Positions 23,707 to 36,600 are shown, numbered from the stretch's first letter. The stretch is 64,000 bases of DNA from Angiostrongylus vasorum (GCA_018806985.1 JADANN010000467.1:1116001-1180000); one strand, 5' to 3'. A program made the numbers and translations. Notes: a model not told the origin generated them from the letters alone.

Positions 23707-26700
23707 ATGCGATCTCTGCTGGAAGACAATCTCTGTCACTGGTCCAGAACACTGGCAGTGTGGATTCCGAGACATGCTCCCGTGGCGCCCACCGATAAAG
23801 CACAAACAAATTCTTCATAAAGGTAGTGCTTTTTTCTATCCTTCAGAAACATCTTATAGCCGTCGAAACCGTCGCTTTTGACCCAAGAACTTTCCGCCAA
23901 TAACCATAAGTAGATCCATATCTTTTCGAAAATTTCCCTTCAATTACCATCAGATACCGTGACATTTTTTGAAGCAGAAGTCTCTAAATGGAGTAATTTC
24001 TATTGCATGCATCACCGTAAAACATAGAAGTTTCCCATCATTCCTAACTATGAAGTCTTTTCGCCTGTGTTCACATTCTAACTGAAAGCAATATGTCAAC
24101 GTTTTTTTCTTGAGCGGAAACGGGTTTGTTGATAACAAAATTTATTCAATAATGCCTGACCTTTCACCAGTTTTGCCTTCTTCGGGTCTGAAAGGATCAC
24201 ACTGACCTGCAATCTACTCCGTTACTGAAGTGTTTGGCTGAGTAAGTTGCATTTCAATTTAATCTTCCCAGGCTCTGAAGAAGGCGAAACTGGCGAAACG
24301 TCAGTTATTGTGAGTGTAAAAAAAGTAGTGTAATAGCAATCTGGTGTCTTTTAGTAATGAAAACACTGAAATATTGAACAATGCCAAGGTCCTAGAAAGT
24401 CTGTCATGAAAGCTATAACTAATTTTAAGGGCCTAATATTCACGAACTGTTTGCATAATGCTTTGAAACACCGTGGCTTATTAAGACTGAGAAGTTTAGT
24501 GAGCGACTGAACATAGAGAACTGGTTACTTAAATGAACTCATGGACCGTTCAATTTCTTTTTTCACCTTTACGATATTGTCGTTGTTCAGTGACTGGTGT
24601 GGCACGCGCTGGGAGGCTGCTGGCGATCATGGGAAGCAGGTTGGATGTTTTGAAGTTGAGGCCTTCTCTTCGGCAGTTTCGGAAACCAAATAACTTGCTT
24701 TAGCGGTGCTGGGAAAACGACGCTTTTAAATGTGCTAACTTCGAGAAATCTGAGTGGATTATATGTGACAGGATCAGTGACTATAGATGGTCAAAGCATG
24801 AATAAATGGAAACTAGAGAGGTCTTCACTAGGAACTATTATTCAAAAGAAATGATCGTTATAGCTGTCAAGCTGTCACTTTAGCAAAATAAGTAGCGTCT
24901 GTGACAGAAAGGTGGGCCGACTCGATGACCAATACCGTTCTGCGCAGTTTGTTATTAATAACTATCTGGCAATTCGAGTTCAGAGTTAGGACTCAGCAAT
25001 GTGTTGTATAAAATTTTAAGAAAGACCTCATCAAAATGTAGTAGGTGTTAAGGAGCTTTCCTTTAGATCCTTTAGATATCTGCCTTTGTACAACAACATG
25101 ACATGTTCGTGGGCACGATGACAGTTCGAGAACATCTGCAATTTATGGTAAGTCTAAAGTGGTCTTCTGACTATTAAGAAAATTTTGCGCTCCTGATTAC
25201 AATTCCGTCGTTTTTGTTTGGAATGGATAGACGTAATGCAAATTAAGGAATAGATTACAATTCAGTCTTCTTACGTTCTAATCCTATCGAGTCACTGGAT
25301 TAGTAAATTCCATTTGTTCCTGAGGTGCACCAAAAGCACTCGATATGTCTAAGGAGCACGAAGGAGACCATACTTCAGCCATAATACCTTGTTCCCGTGC
25401 TCTACCGTTCCACAGGCTTACTCCTAACCGGATATCCGGGTGGAGGAGATGTTGGCCTCCGTCTCAACATGGCCGATCCCGCTGAAGGGATGAACCCTCG
25501 CTCCACATTTCGGACCCTCAATAACACTCTCCCAGCAACGACGATGGTGTAAGCCAATGGTAGGAAATATCATAAGCTACAATATTTGAACACCTGTACG
25601 TCGTTCAAATTCTTCTTAACACTGGAAATCTTCCACCGTCCGATGTCCCATGGAAAATTGGCGTCACTCACTGAGAAACACTCGAAATCAAAGGTTTCGA
25701 CTGTTAATGGTTTCTTATTTATTTGAATTTAAGGAGTATTGGTAATTTTGTGTTTCGTTGTTTAATGCATCGACTAAAATCCATCTGTGTTATTTTGTCA
25801 GTTTAGAAACTCTTCACTATGAATGAAGAATTCGAAAGGGATTTCTCTCTTCAATTTGTTCGACGCAGCTCCACAAGATCTGAGCTGCAGATATGATTAC
25901 GGTTCTAGATACAATGTTCACTACAGAGTTTTGTCACTACAGAGTTTTGCTTTCTCAGGCCAAGTTGCGAATGGGATCGGGATATACGACTGCTGAGCAG
26001 AAGTTTCGAGTCGAGTACGTGATTCGAACGGTCTGTGGGCTTTCCTGTTACACGAGCAAACCAATCTATGGATTCCGGAAGGAGAATGTGATTTCAGATG
26101 GGCCTCATCGACTGTGCTGAAACACTAATTGGTATTCCCAATTCAGTGAGAGGTCTCTCCTGTGGAGAAATGAAGCGACTCGCATTTGCGACTGAGGTCT
26201 TTACTTTGTAATAAAAGTGTGGTTGGAAACAAAATGAACGGAAATAGTACATGTGGCAAAACAGATTTTTGAATTCATTTCTAGATTTCTCTCTTTAAGT
26301 CGAGCCTCATGTAAAGGAATTTTCTAAAGTCGGACTTCGTTTTGTTTTTTCTCATTTAAAATTGTGTAGCTGAAGAAAGTGTTTTAGATCTTAACACGCC
26401 CCCCAGATCTTTTTCTGTGACGAACCGACCTCTGGGTTGGACGCATTTATGGCAGGTAAACCACAAAATAGCGCCACAGTTGTTGTGAACTACAGTGCCT
26501 TGGCTCAATAAACGTCTTTTAATTTGCATTTTTTACCTCTGGCTTTTTATAGCCCTTAATCGTTGTTCGTAGCGCGAAGGTAACGTAGGTAAATAAGGCA
26601 GTGTAGCCTAGCGAGCTGTTAATTGATTAGTCGTGGTTGCACATCTGCTTGTTTCTCGCTCGTCGATGGATCAGTTGCGATGTACGATTAACAGAAAATT

Positions 26701-29700
26701 ATGTAATATATAAATGTTGCCGTACAAGGTCCAACTTTGTGAGGAGTAGCGAGTAAGATCCCAAAAAATAGAAAGTCCAGTGTTAGGGAACCCCCAACGG
26801 TTCTGTATTCTGTAATCCCCACATAGACCCGTGACATCGGGTCCTGAATAGAAGTAATGGAGAATGATTTTCTACTTTGTATGGGTAGTTAAGCTCAAAA
26901 GATTTATCGTTTACATTGATAACATTTTCAGTAATAACAGTTATGTTGACATGGGCGCTTATAGCTTGTGGTCGTCGGCGCCCTGCAATACATATGAGAA
27001 TGGTGCACGTGTCCAATTCTAAGCTAAGCAGGCCTTTTATACCCTCGGGGTCGGCAAATTGGTACCAGATTTGTCTGCAAAGATAGCAACATTGTGATAC
27101 ACAGCTAGCAAGCTCGATACATCGGTCGAAGTCATTGTAAAGGCCAGATATGCATTCAATCACCTCCAACGATACTTAACGAAGTTGAATGCACGGGGCA
27201 TCACTCAGAGATTGATCAACGCTGAGAGCTTCATTGCCTTTTTATTTCGTTTTATTAATAGTTATGTCGACAGTAGTCATGTAGGTTAAACTGTAATAGT
27301 AATGTTTGTTTTTGTTTTAAGGACACGTCGTTGCCAGCCTTCGACGACTCGCCGACGATGGAATGACCGTCGTAATCACAATTCATCAACCAAGCAGTCA
27401 AGTCTATTCCTTCTTCAACGAGTGAGCTATAGGTTTTTTTCTGTAAACCTATTCTGTTTGTGAACGTTGTAATTCTAACCCGAAACACTACTGTAACCGT
27501 ACCGCTTCCAGCATATGCCTCATGGCCTGCGGTCGCATTGTATATCTTGGACCGATTGATGGAGCAAATGCATTGTTCGAAAGGTTCCTTACTTTTCCAT
27601 TTTTTGTTTGATTCAAAATTATTAATTGTCAGAGGATTTTGCTCAAAATTTCTAGCAATGACAGAAGAGTAGTATAGTTTCTCTTTTTCTACCTCTGAAT
27701 TTCAAGTTGTGGATATCAATGCCCTGACTATTTCAATCCGGCCGATCATTTCATCCGCACAATTTCCGTTGTTAGTGGCCAACGAAACATTTGCCTCAGA
27801 ACAATCTCGGTTAGTTATTCAGAAAATCCTTGTATTTTCCTCTTTGACATTGGCTTCTCTTAATTCGTTTGTTGTTATTATTGCTGTTATTATTTCTATT
27901 ATTATCATTCTTATTACTGTTATTATTGCTCATATAATACCTCGCCATTAAAAAAAGAATAGACAGTAAATAAAAAGTGACGACATTGTAATCTATACCA
28001 CGCGTCCAGGCTAACTGGGTTCAATGCCGATTTGTGTTCTACAGATCAACCCCGTTGACGGGTGATTGCTGATAGCACCAATAGACCAATAAAATGGCCG
28101 AGTGAAAGGCGAAACGAAGGATCCGCACGGGGTGGTGGTGAACGCGTTAGCCTGTGGAAAGAGTGATAACGTGTTCACTTCCCACCGTAGACGCCAGCGA
28201 CCAGGAGTTTTGCGAATATACTAGCATTATTATTATTATTGCTATTAAATTATTGCAAAATTTAAGAGATCTGTACATTGCAGACCATAAGACATGCATT
28301 CATGGAAAGTCCATATGGAAAAGAGCTGTTCAAAATCGTCGAAAAAACAGGTTTTACATAGGCTGAATTCTCCATAAATAATGGTTCTCTCTAGACAAGC
28401 CTAGAGTTATTTTTTCTGCCAGAAAAGAGGCCTACATTTTTTGAAATGACGTTACATTTTTGCTCATTCTTATTAAGGGGGAAATACTACCGAAAATGGT
28501 GGAAAAGGAACGAACCTTCTACAATATGAAGTGAGTTTCAAAGGCAACATGTATTCATTGGAAGTGCTATATATTGGTGATAGATCAATGGCTTGCACTG
28601 CTATATAGTATGTTTCGATGTCATGCAAAGTAATATTAAAGTACTCGATGAACATCACTTTAAACAACTAAGTCGATGGTTTGCAGTTATAAGGCATCAT
28701 TTTGGACCCAGCTGAGGGCACTGACGTGGAGGTGCTGGCTAACGACGCTGAGGGATCCGATGGTGTTGAAGACGCGAATCGTACAAACTGTGGTTCGTGT
28801 TTCCAGCTGAGTTTCTTTGAATGCCTCCATCTGGAAAAAAAACCGATAATAATCTGTTGTCAAAGGTTCGATGAAGGGAATTATGGATATGTGAAGTAGA
28901 ACAGACTGTAGAACAGGAATAGAATCTTTCCTAACAGAGTAGATTTTTCAGGGAACACTAATTTATCGTTTGTGGGTCTGCTCTAGTCGAAAACCTGACG
29001 CGAATTCTCTTTGGTTACAGATCTGTGCGATTATTACGGGAGCGGTGTACTATGATACGGCCGTCACCTCGGACACGATCATCTCTATAAATGGCTTTCT
29101 ATTCAATCAAGTACGGAACCTGAAACTTCATGCTTCAGTTTCCTGCTGTTCCGGTTGGTGCAGACTTCCGTTCAATACTTTAGTGGATGTTTTATTACAA
29201 ATATTTGATGTTCAGGCAATCACTATAGAGTTACCGATCGTATTACGTGAGAACTCCAACGGAGTCTACACCTCGACTTCGTACTTTGTGGGGAAGAACC
29301 TGGCAGAAGTACGGTTACGTGAAGCCATGAAGAAAAAAATAGGGAAAACAACAGTGCTATTTCATTCGAGGGTTTTGAGCACGCCGCTATGATTCTCTGA
29401 ACTAATTCAATGCGTTTTTAATGGGAGCACATCATTAGTAGATCAGGCTACGGTCGGTCTGAAAAACCGAAAATTAGAGTCAATGGGTTTTCAACTACTC
29501 ACAAGGACCTTATAGTTTTCTGAGTGACTTTTGTGCATGTATGAAACCATTGTCGTACGTAAGCGGATTTCGACGAGATTCGTAAAAGAGTGTAGAAAAC
29601 GCTTCTTTATGATGTCTTGGAACCATTTCTTTCCATCAAATACTTAAAGAAGGCTTCAGCCTATTTTTCACTGTTGCTAGCAATCAATAACCATCAGTAG

Positions 29701-32700
29701 TCAGAGGGTTCTGTGATACTATGATTTTATGCACTGTTCTGTAAAGATATCTTCGCAGTTCTCCAATTTTTGAACAGTCGTTCCTATTGTTAAATGTTCA
29801 ACTCGTTCAGCTTCCGCAATATGTCGTCTTGCCGGTCATCTATAACACAATCGTCTACATTATGGCCGGTGATTTTTGCTAAAAACATTTTTTTGGTTTG
29901 AATTAGATGAAATTTCTTCTTAAGGCCTTCTTCCAAGCCTCTGGACATTTTTTCTGTGCGATGATCGTGTCTGTTCTGCTGAGCAACGTTGCTACATCAA
30001 TCTGTTAGTGCTAATGATCCGTTCAACTTTTTGGATACCAGTTTAAAATAAGTCTAAAGAACCGCGTAAAAGACAATGCCTACCAATTTTTGCCAAATCA
30101 CCATCTTATTCAACTTAAAATCAACAAGATACCATCATAACTCATGCATTGTAGTTTGGATCTCAATGGGGCGCGAGTATCACGCTTGTTAGAGGTGCTC
30201 TGCAATACTCATGTATTCCATCCCACATTCCAGGCCCACCAAGCCTTCCATCCAGGTGGGCCGGCAAATCAGTGGTATACATGTCTAAAAGGATGGCAAC
30301 ATTGACTTGGTACATCATTAAGCCACCGGGAGTTATTCTACAGGCCAGATATGCAATTAATCACCTCTAGCAATCCTTGATGAGGACACGTGTAGCGTAG
30401 TGGTCGGAGGCTCCCCGCAATACACATCAGATCGATCCCCGCGCGCTAGGCTCACCAAACTCTATATTCCTCCGGGGTTACAAAAATAGTACCAAACTTG
30501 TCTGCGAGGGTAGCAGCATTGGCTCGATACATCGGCAGGTCACCGCGAGTCGAGTTATTTCGATGCTCAATAAGTTGAATGCATGACGCATATCTCGGGA
30601 ATTGATGAACGCCGAGAGCTTTATGAGAGAGGGCTAGCGATGCTTGATGAACTCTAATGCACGCGCACATCTCGAAGAATGATCGCTGCCAAGGACTTCA
30701 CCCTTTTTTATGGCTTCGAGTTTAATAATTTCGCAGTTCTTCTATTTCTTTACGATCGTGCCATGCTGCGTCGTGCAAAATGGGATGGCTGGAGGATAAA
30801 CACGGACCAAAAGCGAATGCGGACTTCTCCTGCTACATAGAAGAATTGAGGATGTACACCTCCAATTTCGGCAGCGCAGAAAATGCTTATGATGCTATCC
30901 AGTAACTGATGAGTAAATGAGTGGCGATGTAAGGAGGTCTCCACACATAATGTCCTTATTTGAATCGGGAGAGGTCGATAACCAACTACTAACTGCACCT
31001 AGCTTGCATCTGCGAACTAATCTCGAAAACACTAAAGAAAAGGGAATCATAGAAAAAGTGCAATAACTTCTTGATACGGGCGACAAAAAGGAGGAATTCG
31101 GCATTTGCGGAAGAGTGTCATGGGCTTTTCCAGAAAATGAAGAACTTTTAGGGCGAATTTTCTGTCATATGTGCCAGGATATCGCAGGGCCAGAAACTTA
31201 TGCTCTTCATCTGGCAACAAAGCAGTCCGATACGTTGAATCTACCTAGTGTTTTCATTTATCCGACGTTGGATGGCTTCGCAAGCACTCAGAGCAATTCT
31301 GTCCAAGATGCTAAAATTTGTGAAGAAAAGTAAAGATTCATAGCACTTCTTGAAGAAGAGAAGGCCGCTCTTCATATCACAATATAATTACTCGACTAGT
31401 ACTGGAATGCTGTCTCAACCTTTAAGCAAAGGTTAATTTCGGCTCCAACGATGAGAAGAATTATATTTACATATATTCATACGAACTGCCCTTGTTGAGC
31501 TGAAGCGAGATTGATATCAGTTGTTGTTTTCGTGATTCGCTAGCTGACGTTTCGGTGACCACGCCTTCCTAGGAGCCGTTTTGTTAGGTGTATGATAAGA
31601 AGTGTCATTAGTCAAATGCTACACTGCGGCTTTTTAATGTCCGCTTTATGACCAGTATAATCAGAAATCATCAAGAGCAAGAATATGTTAACATCTGGTC
31701 TGTCTGAGTTACTGTCTGGCAGAAAGGCATCCAATGGGTTTCTTAAAATGGGTATTAATTACAAGTTTAGGAAGCCATACATCATAAAGAGTTGATCGAC
31801 GGAGCACATTAATTTCTATTATGGAAACTATACATCCAAGCTTACATTTCTTTGAAGTCTACTAACGATGATCGAAGCACATTGCATTCGTTTATTTTTG
31901 GGAGCTGTTATTTAGACCAGACATTTTTGTCAACCACTTTTGTTTGGTGATGTCTTCAAAGTGTCTTCAAACATTAGGAAGATGCCTCATAATGATGAGC
32001 ACATGGAGAGCTTCAGACAATGAACGCATAGCAATCACACTATCATACCATCGGAAGAGACCACAGAGTAGTGGATAAGAAGAAGAAAGCTTCAGATTTG
32101 TTGAGGACCGGGCATTGATTGTTGCGACGATCTGATTCTGCTTTGCAAGCTATTATTTTCACTTAAACACTATTCTCATTGTAGTGATATAACACTGGGG
32201 AAACAACGAGCGAAATCCTACTTATCTTGAAACCTTTGCAGATATAGCGAGAAAAGTCTCGAAAGAATACCATCTCACTTAGTATGGTTCTCACTTCCAC
32301 TCACTCAAAATATTTTTATTTAATCCGAACGCGCACGTATTTATGAGGAACCCCAAAGAGTTGACCATATTTTGCGGAACGAGGAGACAGTAAATGTTCT
32401 GGATAAAGCACTTGAGCAGTTGATATTCAAGAAGTATAAAGACATCTTTTTTGAGGATCGACTTTCTATTAACCTCGGCATTGGAATATGAATGCGTCGT
32501 TTTCTTGTTCAGCAATCGCGAGGTTGTTAAACAGCATGCATTTACTTCCATAGAAAAAACACAATACAATACAACAGTAGCTGACGTTTCGGCAGTATCG
32601 CCTTCTTCAGAGCCTGGAAGGGTATATTGACTTACAATTTACTAGGCCAAACGCTTCAATGACACTTACAAAAAGCACTTACAAAAAGTGTCATTGAAGC

Positions 32701-35215
32701 GTTTGGCCCTTTTAAATTGTATGTCAGTATACCCTTCCAGGCTCTGAAGAAGGCGATACTGCCGAAACGTCAGCTACTGTTGTATTGTATTGTGTTTTTC
32801 TATGGAAGTAAATGTGTGCTGTTTAACAACCTCGCGGTTGCTGAACAAGAAAACGACGCATACATCTTTTTGATTTCGTCGACCACTTGGCTTCAAAAGT
32901 CATTGGTTCAATTCTCGTTCGCTTGTCGCTGTCAACATCGAAATGCGCTCCTTTGTTTTGATTCATTGATGAAACAAACAACGATAGTGAGTAATTAACT
33001 TCTCCGAATGTTTTCCCACACTACCCAAAACTTCTCACACCTCACAAATTTGTGCGCTGGACTTTTGGTGTTCTATGAGATTTCTAGGAACTAAAAAAAA
33101 GCGCGGCATTTAGTCCTTTTCTCGGCGTCTTTTGTGATAGTGTTTTTGACCACTACCTCACTAAAATTTCATAAAACGAAGTATTTTATAGCACTACCAT
33201 GTTCGTCCTACTTTGTGAGATTTTGAGATTATAATCAATTATTTTGTTCACCGGTTCACCGAAGGAATTCCGTCTCGATGGTAATTCAGCGTATGCAACA
33301 GCTACGATTTTCGGAACGACTACGGTAGCGACGACGGTCCTTCCAATTTTCGTAGTTCCAATGATGGCGTTCGGTGGATTCTTCATAACCTATGAGTCCA
33401 TCCCCAAATACTTCACTTGGCTATCGGCTCTTTCTTATTTCAAGTGCGTCACTACTATAAGAAATTTGTCTTTGTCTGAAAGCCGTTCCTTTCAGAAGGG
33501 TTCAAGTACCCTTTTTAATTAGAATAGAATCTGATTTCAGGTACGGTTATGAGGCGCTGGCTATAAACCAGTGGGAGACCGTTGACGTCATTCCAGGTGA
33601 ATAAACTCTCCTATGCTTCTTTGAATTCTCCACCAAGACTAAACTTTAATAAGAAGACACCTTTGCAACTCACCAGTTCCTCGAAAAAATGATTTTTTTC
33701 ACCTCTGATGCTACTGCGAATGTTTTGACAAAATGAAGAACCACGTTAACGTTTTAGTAAAGACAGCTTGGTTTTGTTAAGGCTCTGCCCCAGTTTTACC
33801 AAAACATTCTATCCTATTATCATGAATGTCTTTTTAAAAGAACTAGGTCACTAGGCAAAAGCTGACGAATATTGTAAAAGATGTTTGAAGTGAACTTGTC
33901 GAAGGTATTTTTAATCCACTTATCTATCAAATTCTTACGGCTTTGCTACATTCTCCTCTAAAGCACAACAAATCCGTCCAACAATAAATAGGTCGGGGAT
34001 TTGAATGATTCTGCATGAAAGACACCATCACTTTTACTTCCAGGATGCTTGAATCATACGGCAAAGTATTTCGATTGCCCCAAATCTGGATTGGAAGTAC
34101 TTGAATCGGTGCGTTGGCATGTTATTCCTCTACCGTCCTATAAGATCATGTCACAGCAGGGAGATTTGGGTATAGTAGTACCGCTACCGTCCATTGTGAT
34201 TTGTGAAGATGTCAAAATTTTCCTATTTCCTCAAAATCGCTTCAAGACTCTTTTGTTACTTCTCACCATTTCTTCCTTATTGCTTTCAGTATTAGTGTTA
34301 ATTGCTAATTGGCAATACGTGTAATCAGTTTTCCACCATTGGTCACCGCCAAATTGTAACTGCGCAGTTAAATTGTGGGTACGTCCAACCAGGATTCAAA
34401 GCGCGTTTAACCAATCACCACGGTTTCGCAAGCTATAAAATAAGCCGAAATTAACTTCTGCGAAACCAGCTATCAAAGAGCACAGCAGAGTGGGCAATTA
34501 CATAGTAGCTGGAAAGTGTAGACTATCTGGAAGGCCCTAGCACGGCATTCGAGATTCTGGGAAAGTGATCACACGTTCGTTCGTCGTTCATAAAACCAGT
34601 ATTAAATGGTAGTGCCTACTATGGACAACATCAGTATCAATTCAAATTTATGAGTGGAAAGTGGCAGTCAAAAAGCCTTATACTAGTTTTTTTTATTTTT
34701 ATACGACCCGTCCTTCATACCTAGTTTACGGATCCCAGCACTTCTTGCATTTTATTCGTTAACTCACATCTATGATCCACAAAGGTGATCGAACCTTTTT
34801 GTGCTGGTTCAGCCACTGCTTGCAGATTACCGCCTTCCTCCTTATGAATAACCTTGAATGCTTGCCAAATGATTATTCCTGGAGCCTTGAAATAGAAGTG
34901 CCAGGGCGTTGGAATGCTAAGAGTGGACTTTTCCCAGACAAGTCAGATACCAATTTCCCGACCCCGGAGTGAAGAGAAGCTCGCAGAGCTCGGGACCAAA
35001 ATCGAACTAACACCATGTCCATGATGGTCGGTATTATTACCACTGCTCTACCCTCTTTCTTTACAAATTTTATCTTTCGAATATATAGTTGATTTTAGAT
35101 CGACTTCGATGGAATCAGCAAGTGGACGGACATTATCATATTGTCCATAATGATCGTCGTAATCCGCCTCATATCCTACATCGCCCTCGTTGTCCGTGCA
35201 TTCTACAATCGTTGA
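23707..35215 (+). CDS. ABCG (white/WHT-type) half-transporter, 5' end missing, with frame breaks
   Basis: ATP-driven membrane transporter of the ABCG subfamily: one ATPase domain followed by six membrane helices, working as a dimer. Exons are 23707-23822, 24591-24639, 24704-24820, 25076-25147, 25959-26030, 26098-26196, 26388-26455, 27322-27421, 27512-27583, 27707-27809, 28478-28530 (tentative), 28687-28792, 29021-29153, 29216-29308, 29811-29868, 29925-30003, 33290-33443, 33541-33596, 34044-34108 and 35099-35215 (TGA). That is about 590 codons, against 600-690 for the family. Walker A (SSGAGKTTLLN), Q-loop (FVQQHDMF), Walker B (DEPTSGLD) and switch His (TIHQPSSQVY) are intact. The C-loop reads LSCGE, not the usual SGGE. 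Membrane-domain hallmarks include LTWRCWLTTLRDP, SINGFLFNQVRN, ELPIVLRENSNGVY, MAFGGFF and YGYEALAINQW. Frame breaks: one extra T in exon 26388, one extra A near 29122, one extra T near 29951, and a one-base deficit at the 24820/25076 junction. The first exon also reads partly better in another frame. The start codon and perhaps an exon between 27809 and 28478 are missing. Substrate unknown. Confidence 0.93.
24200..24335 (+). repeat. relative of the palindrome arm at 32680-32800
   Basis: Contains GGCTCTGAAGAAGGCGAAAC followed by GGCGAAACGTCAGTTATTGT, closely matching the right arm of the 370-bp palindrome. It lies in an ABCG intron and suggests a multicopy family. Confidence 0.6.
26960..27245 (+). 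repeat. SINE-A copy in ABCG intron
   Basis: Diverged head (GTCGGCGCCCTGCAATACAT), body CGGGGTCGGCAAATTGGTAC and end GATTGATCAACGCTGAGAGC. Same strand as the host gene. Confidence 0.7.
27945..28235 (+). repeat. SINE-B copy in ABCG intron
   Basis: A 3'-end piece (AGAATAGACAGTAAATAAA) at 27950-27985 is followed by the main body with GGCGAAACGAAGGATCCGCA, GGGGTGGTGGTGAACGCGTT and a B-box-like GTGTTCACTTCCC. It occupies the intron where an ABCG exon may be missing. Confidence 0.65.
30165..30375 (+). repeat. SINE-A copy, first of two in tandem
   Basis: Diverged copy recognised by CCCACCAAGCCTTCCATCC-like sequence, GGCCGGCAAATCAGTGGT and AGATATGCAATTAATCACCT. It is in the large 3.3-kb ABCG intron and runs directly into the next copy. 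Confidence 0.65.
30380..30645 (+). repeat. SINE-A copy, second of two in tandem
   Basis: Head GACACGTGTAGCGCAGTGGT, B box AGATCGATCCCCGC, body ATCGGCAGGTCACCGCGAGT and end AACGCCGAGAGCTTTATG. Head-to-tail with the preceding copy. Confidence 0.75.
31475..31590 (-). mobile_element. Penelope-like element 3' untranslated fragment
   Basis: The plus strand shows GAACTGCCCTTGTTGAGC, then a TTGTTGTT tract and GCTGACGTTTCGGTGACCAC. This is the same order as at 40740-40860, which is the 3' flank of a minus-oriented Penelope-like fragment. Called by that similarity only. Confidence 0.5.
32492..32861. repeat. 370-bp near-perfect palindrome in ABCG intron
   Basis: Left arm about 32492-32667, right arm about 32686-32861, loop of about 20 bases containing two TTACAAAAAG units. 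The outer ends are ATGCGTCGTTTTCTTGTTCA and its complement. Inner blocks include GCTGACGTTTCGGCAGTATC with its complement, and GCCAAACGCTTCAATGACAC with its complement. It has no coding capacity. It resembles a fold-back DNA element (MITE). Because it sits in the 30004-33289 intron, the unspliced ABCG transcript would contain a long hairpin. Confidence 0.85.
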
Positions 35216-35894
35216 ATGTTAGCTAAGATTCTTTGCAGAATAGTTTTGGCTTTGGTGAAAACAATGTGCTACGCAAGGATCACGAATGAGAAGTGCTTCG
35301 TTGCCATAAAATCAGTGGAGCAATCAAGAACTAAAACGATTAGATCACAGTCTTTCTTTGCACTTTCGTCTACTTAGCTATGCCCTTCAGTATTGTAAAC
35401 CATAATAACTGTTGTTAATTGCTTAATCATAGTAAAATTACTAGCTCTGTGTTTTCCAGTCACACTACAATCAATAAGAAAACACGAGAGATGCTGATAA
35501 TGCAAGAGTCATCGTCTTAAGTAATCGTCAAAGGAAAATCCATGAAATGAATTGATGCCTCTACAAAAAAAACTTCGTGTCACTTTATGAAAAGGAAATA
35601 ATTTAATGATTTATGAGCTGCGAACCATTTCCACTTCGAGTGCACTAAAAAAAGAATAGGGAAGAGAAAAGAAAAATTTTGACTACGTCGTCGCTTCGCT
35701 GGGCATTTGATGGCAGTCCATCACACGAGAAGGCCATGTTACCTGCGTGAATGGTATTCTTCTGAAGTCCGGATTTCGTGAGATATGTGCTTTGATGTGA
35801 AATCTGCAACGTGAGAACGTCGAAGATTACCAAATCTTATAAAAATAGATGATAACTATTCCGAAAGTTTCTGAATTACTGGGCTGACACAAGG

Positions 35895-36130
35895 TTGATG
35901 TAAAAATATTTATTCGCGTAATGCTTTTGCGCCTTCGTCTTCTTCAGAGTCGGATTGATTCGCGTCGATAGACCACAACTGGTCGTCCTCGCGTTGTGGC
36001 TGTTCGTTGTCGCATTGTGGTTCTTTTTAGAAGAAATGATTTCGAATGCAGAGCAATAACAGCTCGACTATGCTTTAGTGATGATTGAAGAATGGAGACT
36101 ATGAGGTCGAGGCGGAACAAGAAGAGAAGG
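35895..36130 (+). repeat. R4-type dispersed repeat
   Basis: Opens with TTTATTCGCGTAATGCTTTT and CCTTCGTCTTCTTCAGAGTC, resembling 17725 and 54985. It follows the ABCG gene. Confidence 0.4.
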
Positions 36131-36454
36131 CTACGGTTTTCAAATATTTACCATTCCTCCCACACAATACGAAGTGAGTAGAGAGTCTTGTAGAGGGTGG
36201 AAAGAACTACAAAGACGTTCCCAATGCATCGGATGTGGTCGAATGTCGTTTTACGCTGTACAGCAGTTTCAAAAGTCATCTCTGCGATTCTGGCATTAAA
36301 GAAATGAAAGAAAATATAAATATATGAATCCGCATAATATTTCACTTCTTCTGCAACATGATTTTGGCTCTCTTATAGACAGAATACATATTACAGGCTT
36401 AGTTGCGAACTTCTTAGAACACCGTAATGACAAAAGCTCAGAAGCTAAAAACAT

Positions 36455-36600
36455 AATCGCGGAAACGTCAGCTATGGACCAACAAACCAACAACAACGAC
36501 AACAACAACGACAACGACAACGAAAACCTATACCAACCTCGCATTGGCTAAACAAGATCAGTTTATAAGATCGAGTAAATAAATAATTCAGCAATGAGTT
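36455..36600 (+). mobile_element. Penelope-like 3' end fragment with CAACAA-rich tract
   Basis: GCGGAAACGTCAGCTATGGA, a CAACAACGACAACGAC low-complexity tract, then CTATACCAACCTCGCATTGG. The order and sequence match 42215-42290, the end of the plus-oriented Penelope-like fragment. Confidence 0.5.

Noticed and set aside
28970..29392. Continuous 140-codon open frame over two ABCG exons and the intron between
   Set aside because: The middle reads through a 62-base intron in the wrong frame. The conserved family sequence (NFMLQFPAVP) lies in another frame, so the spliced model with one extra A is preferred.
31115..31333. 72-codon plus-strand frame in the large ABCG intron
   Set aside because: No homology recognised and it does not fit the transporter, whose exons on both sides join in phase without it.
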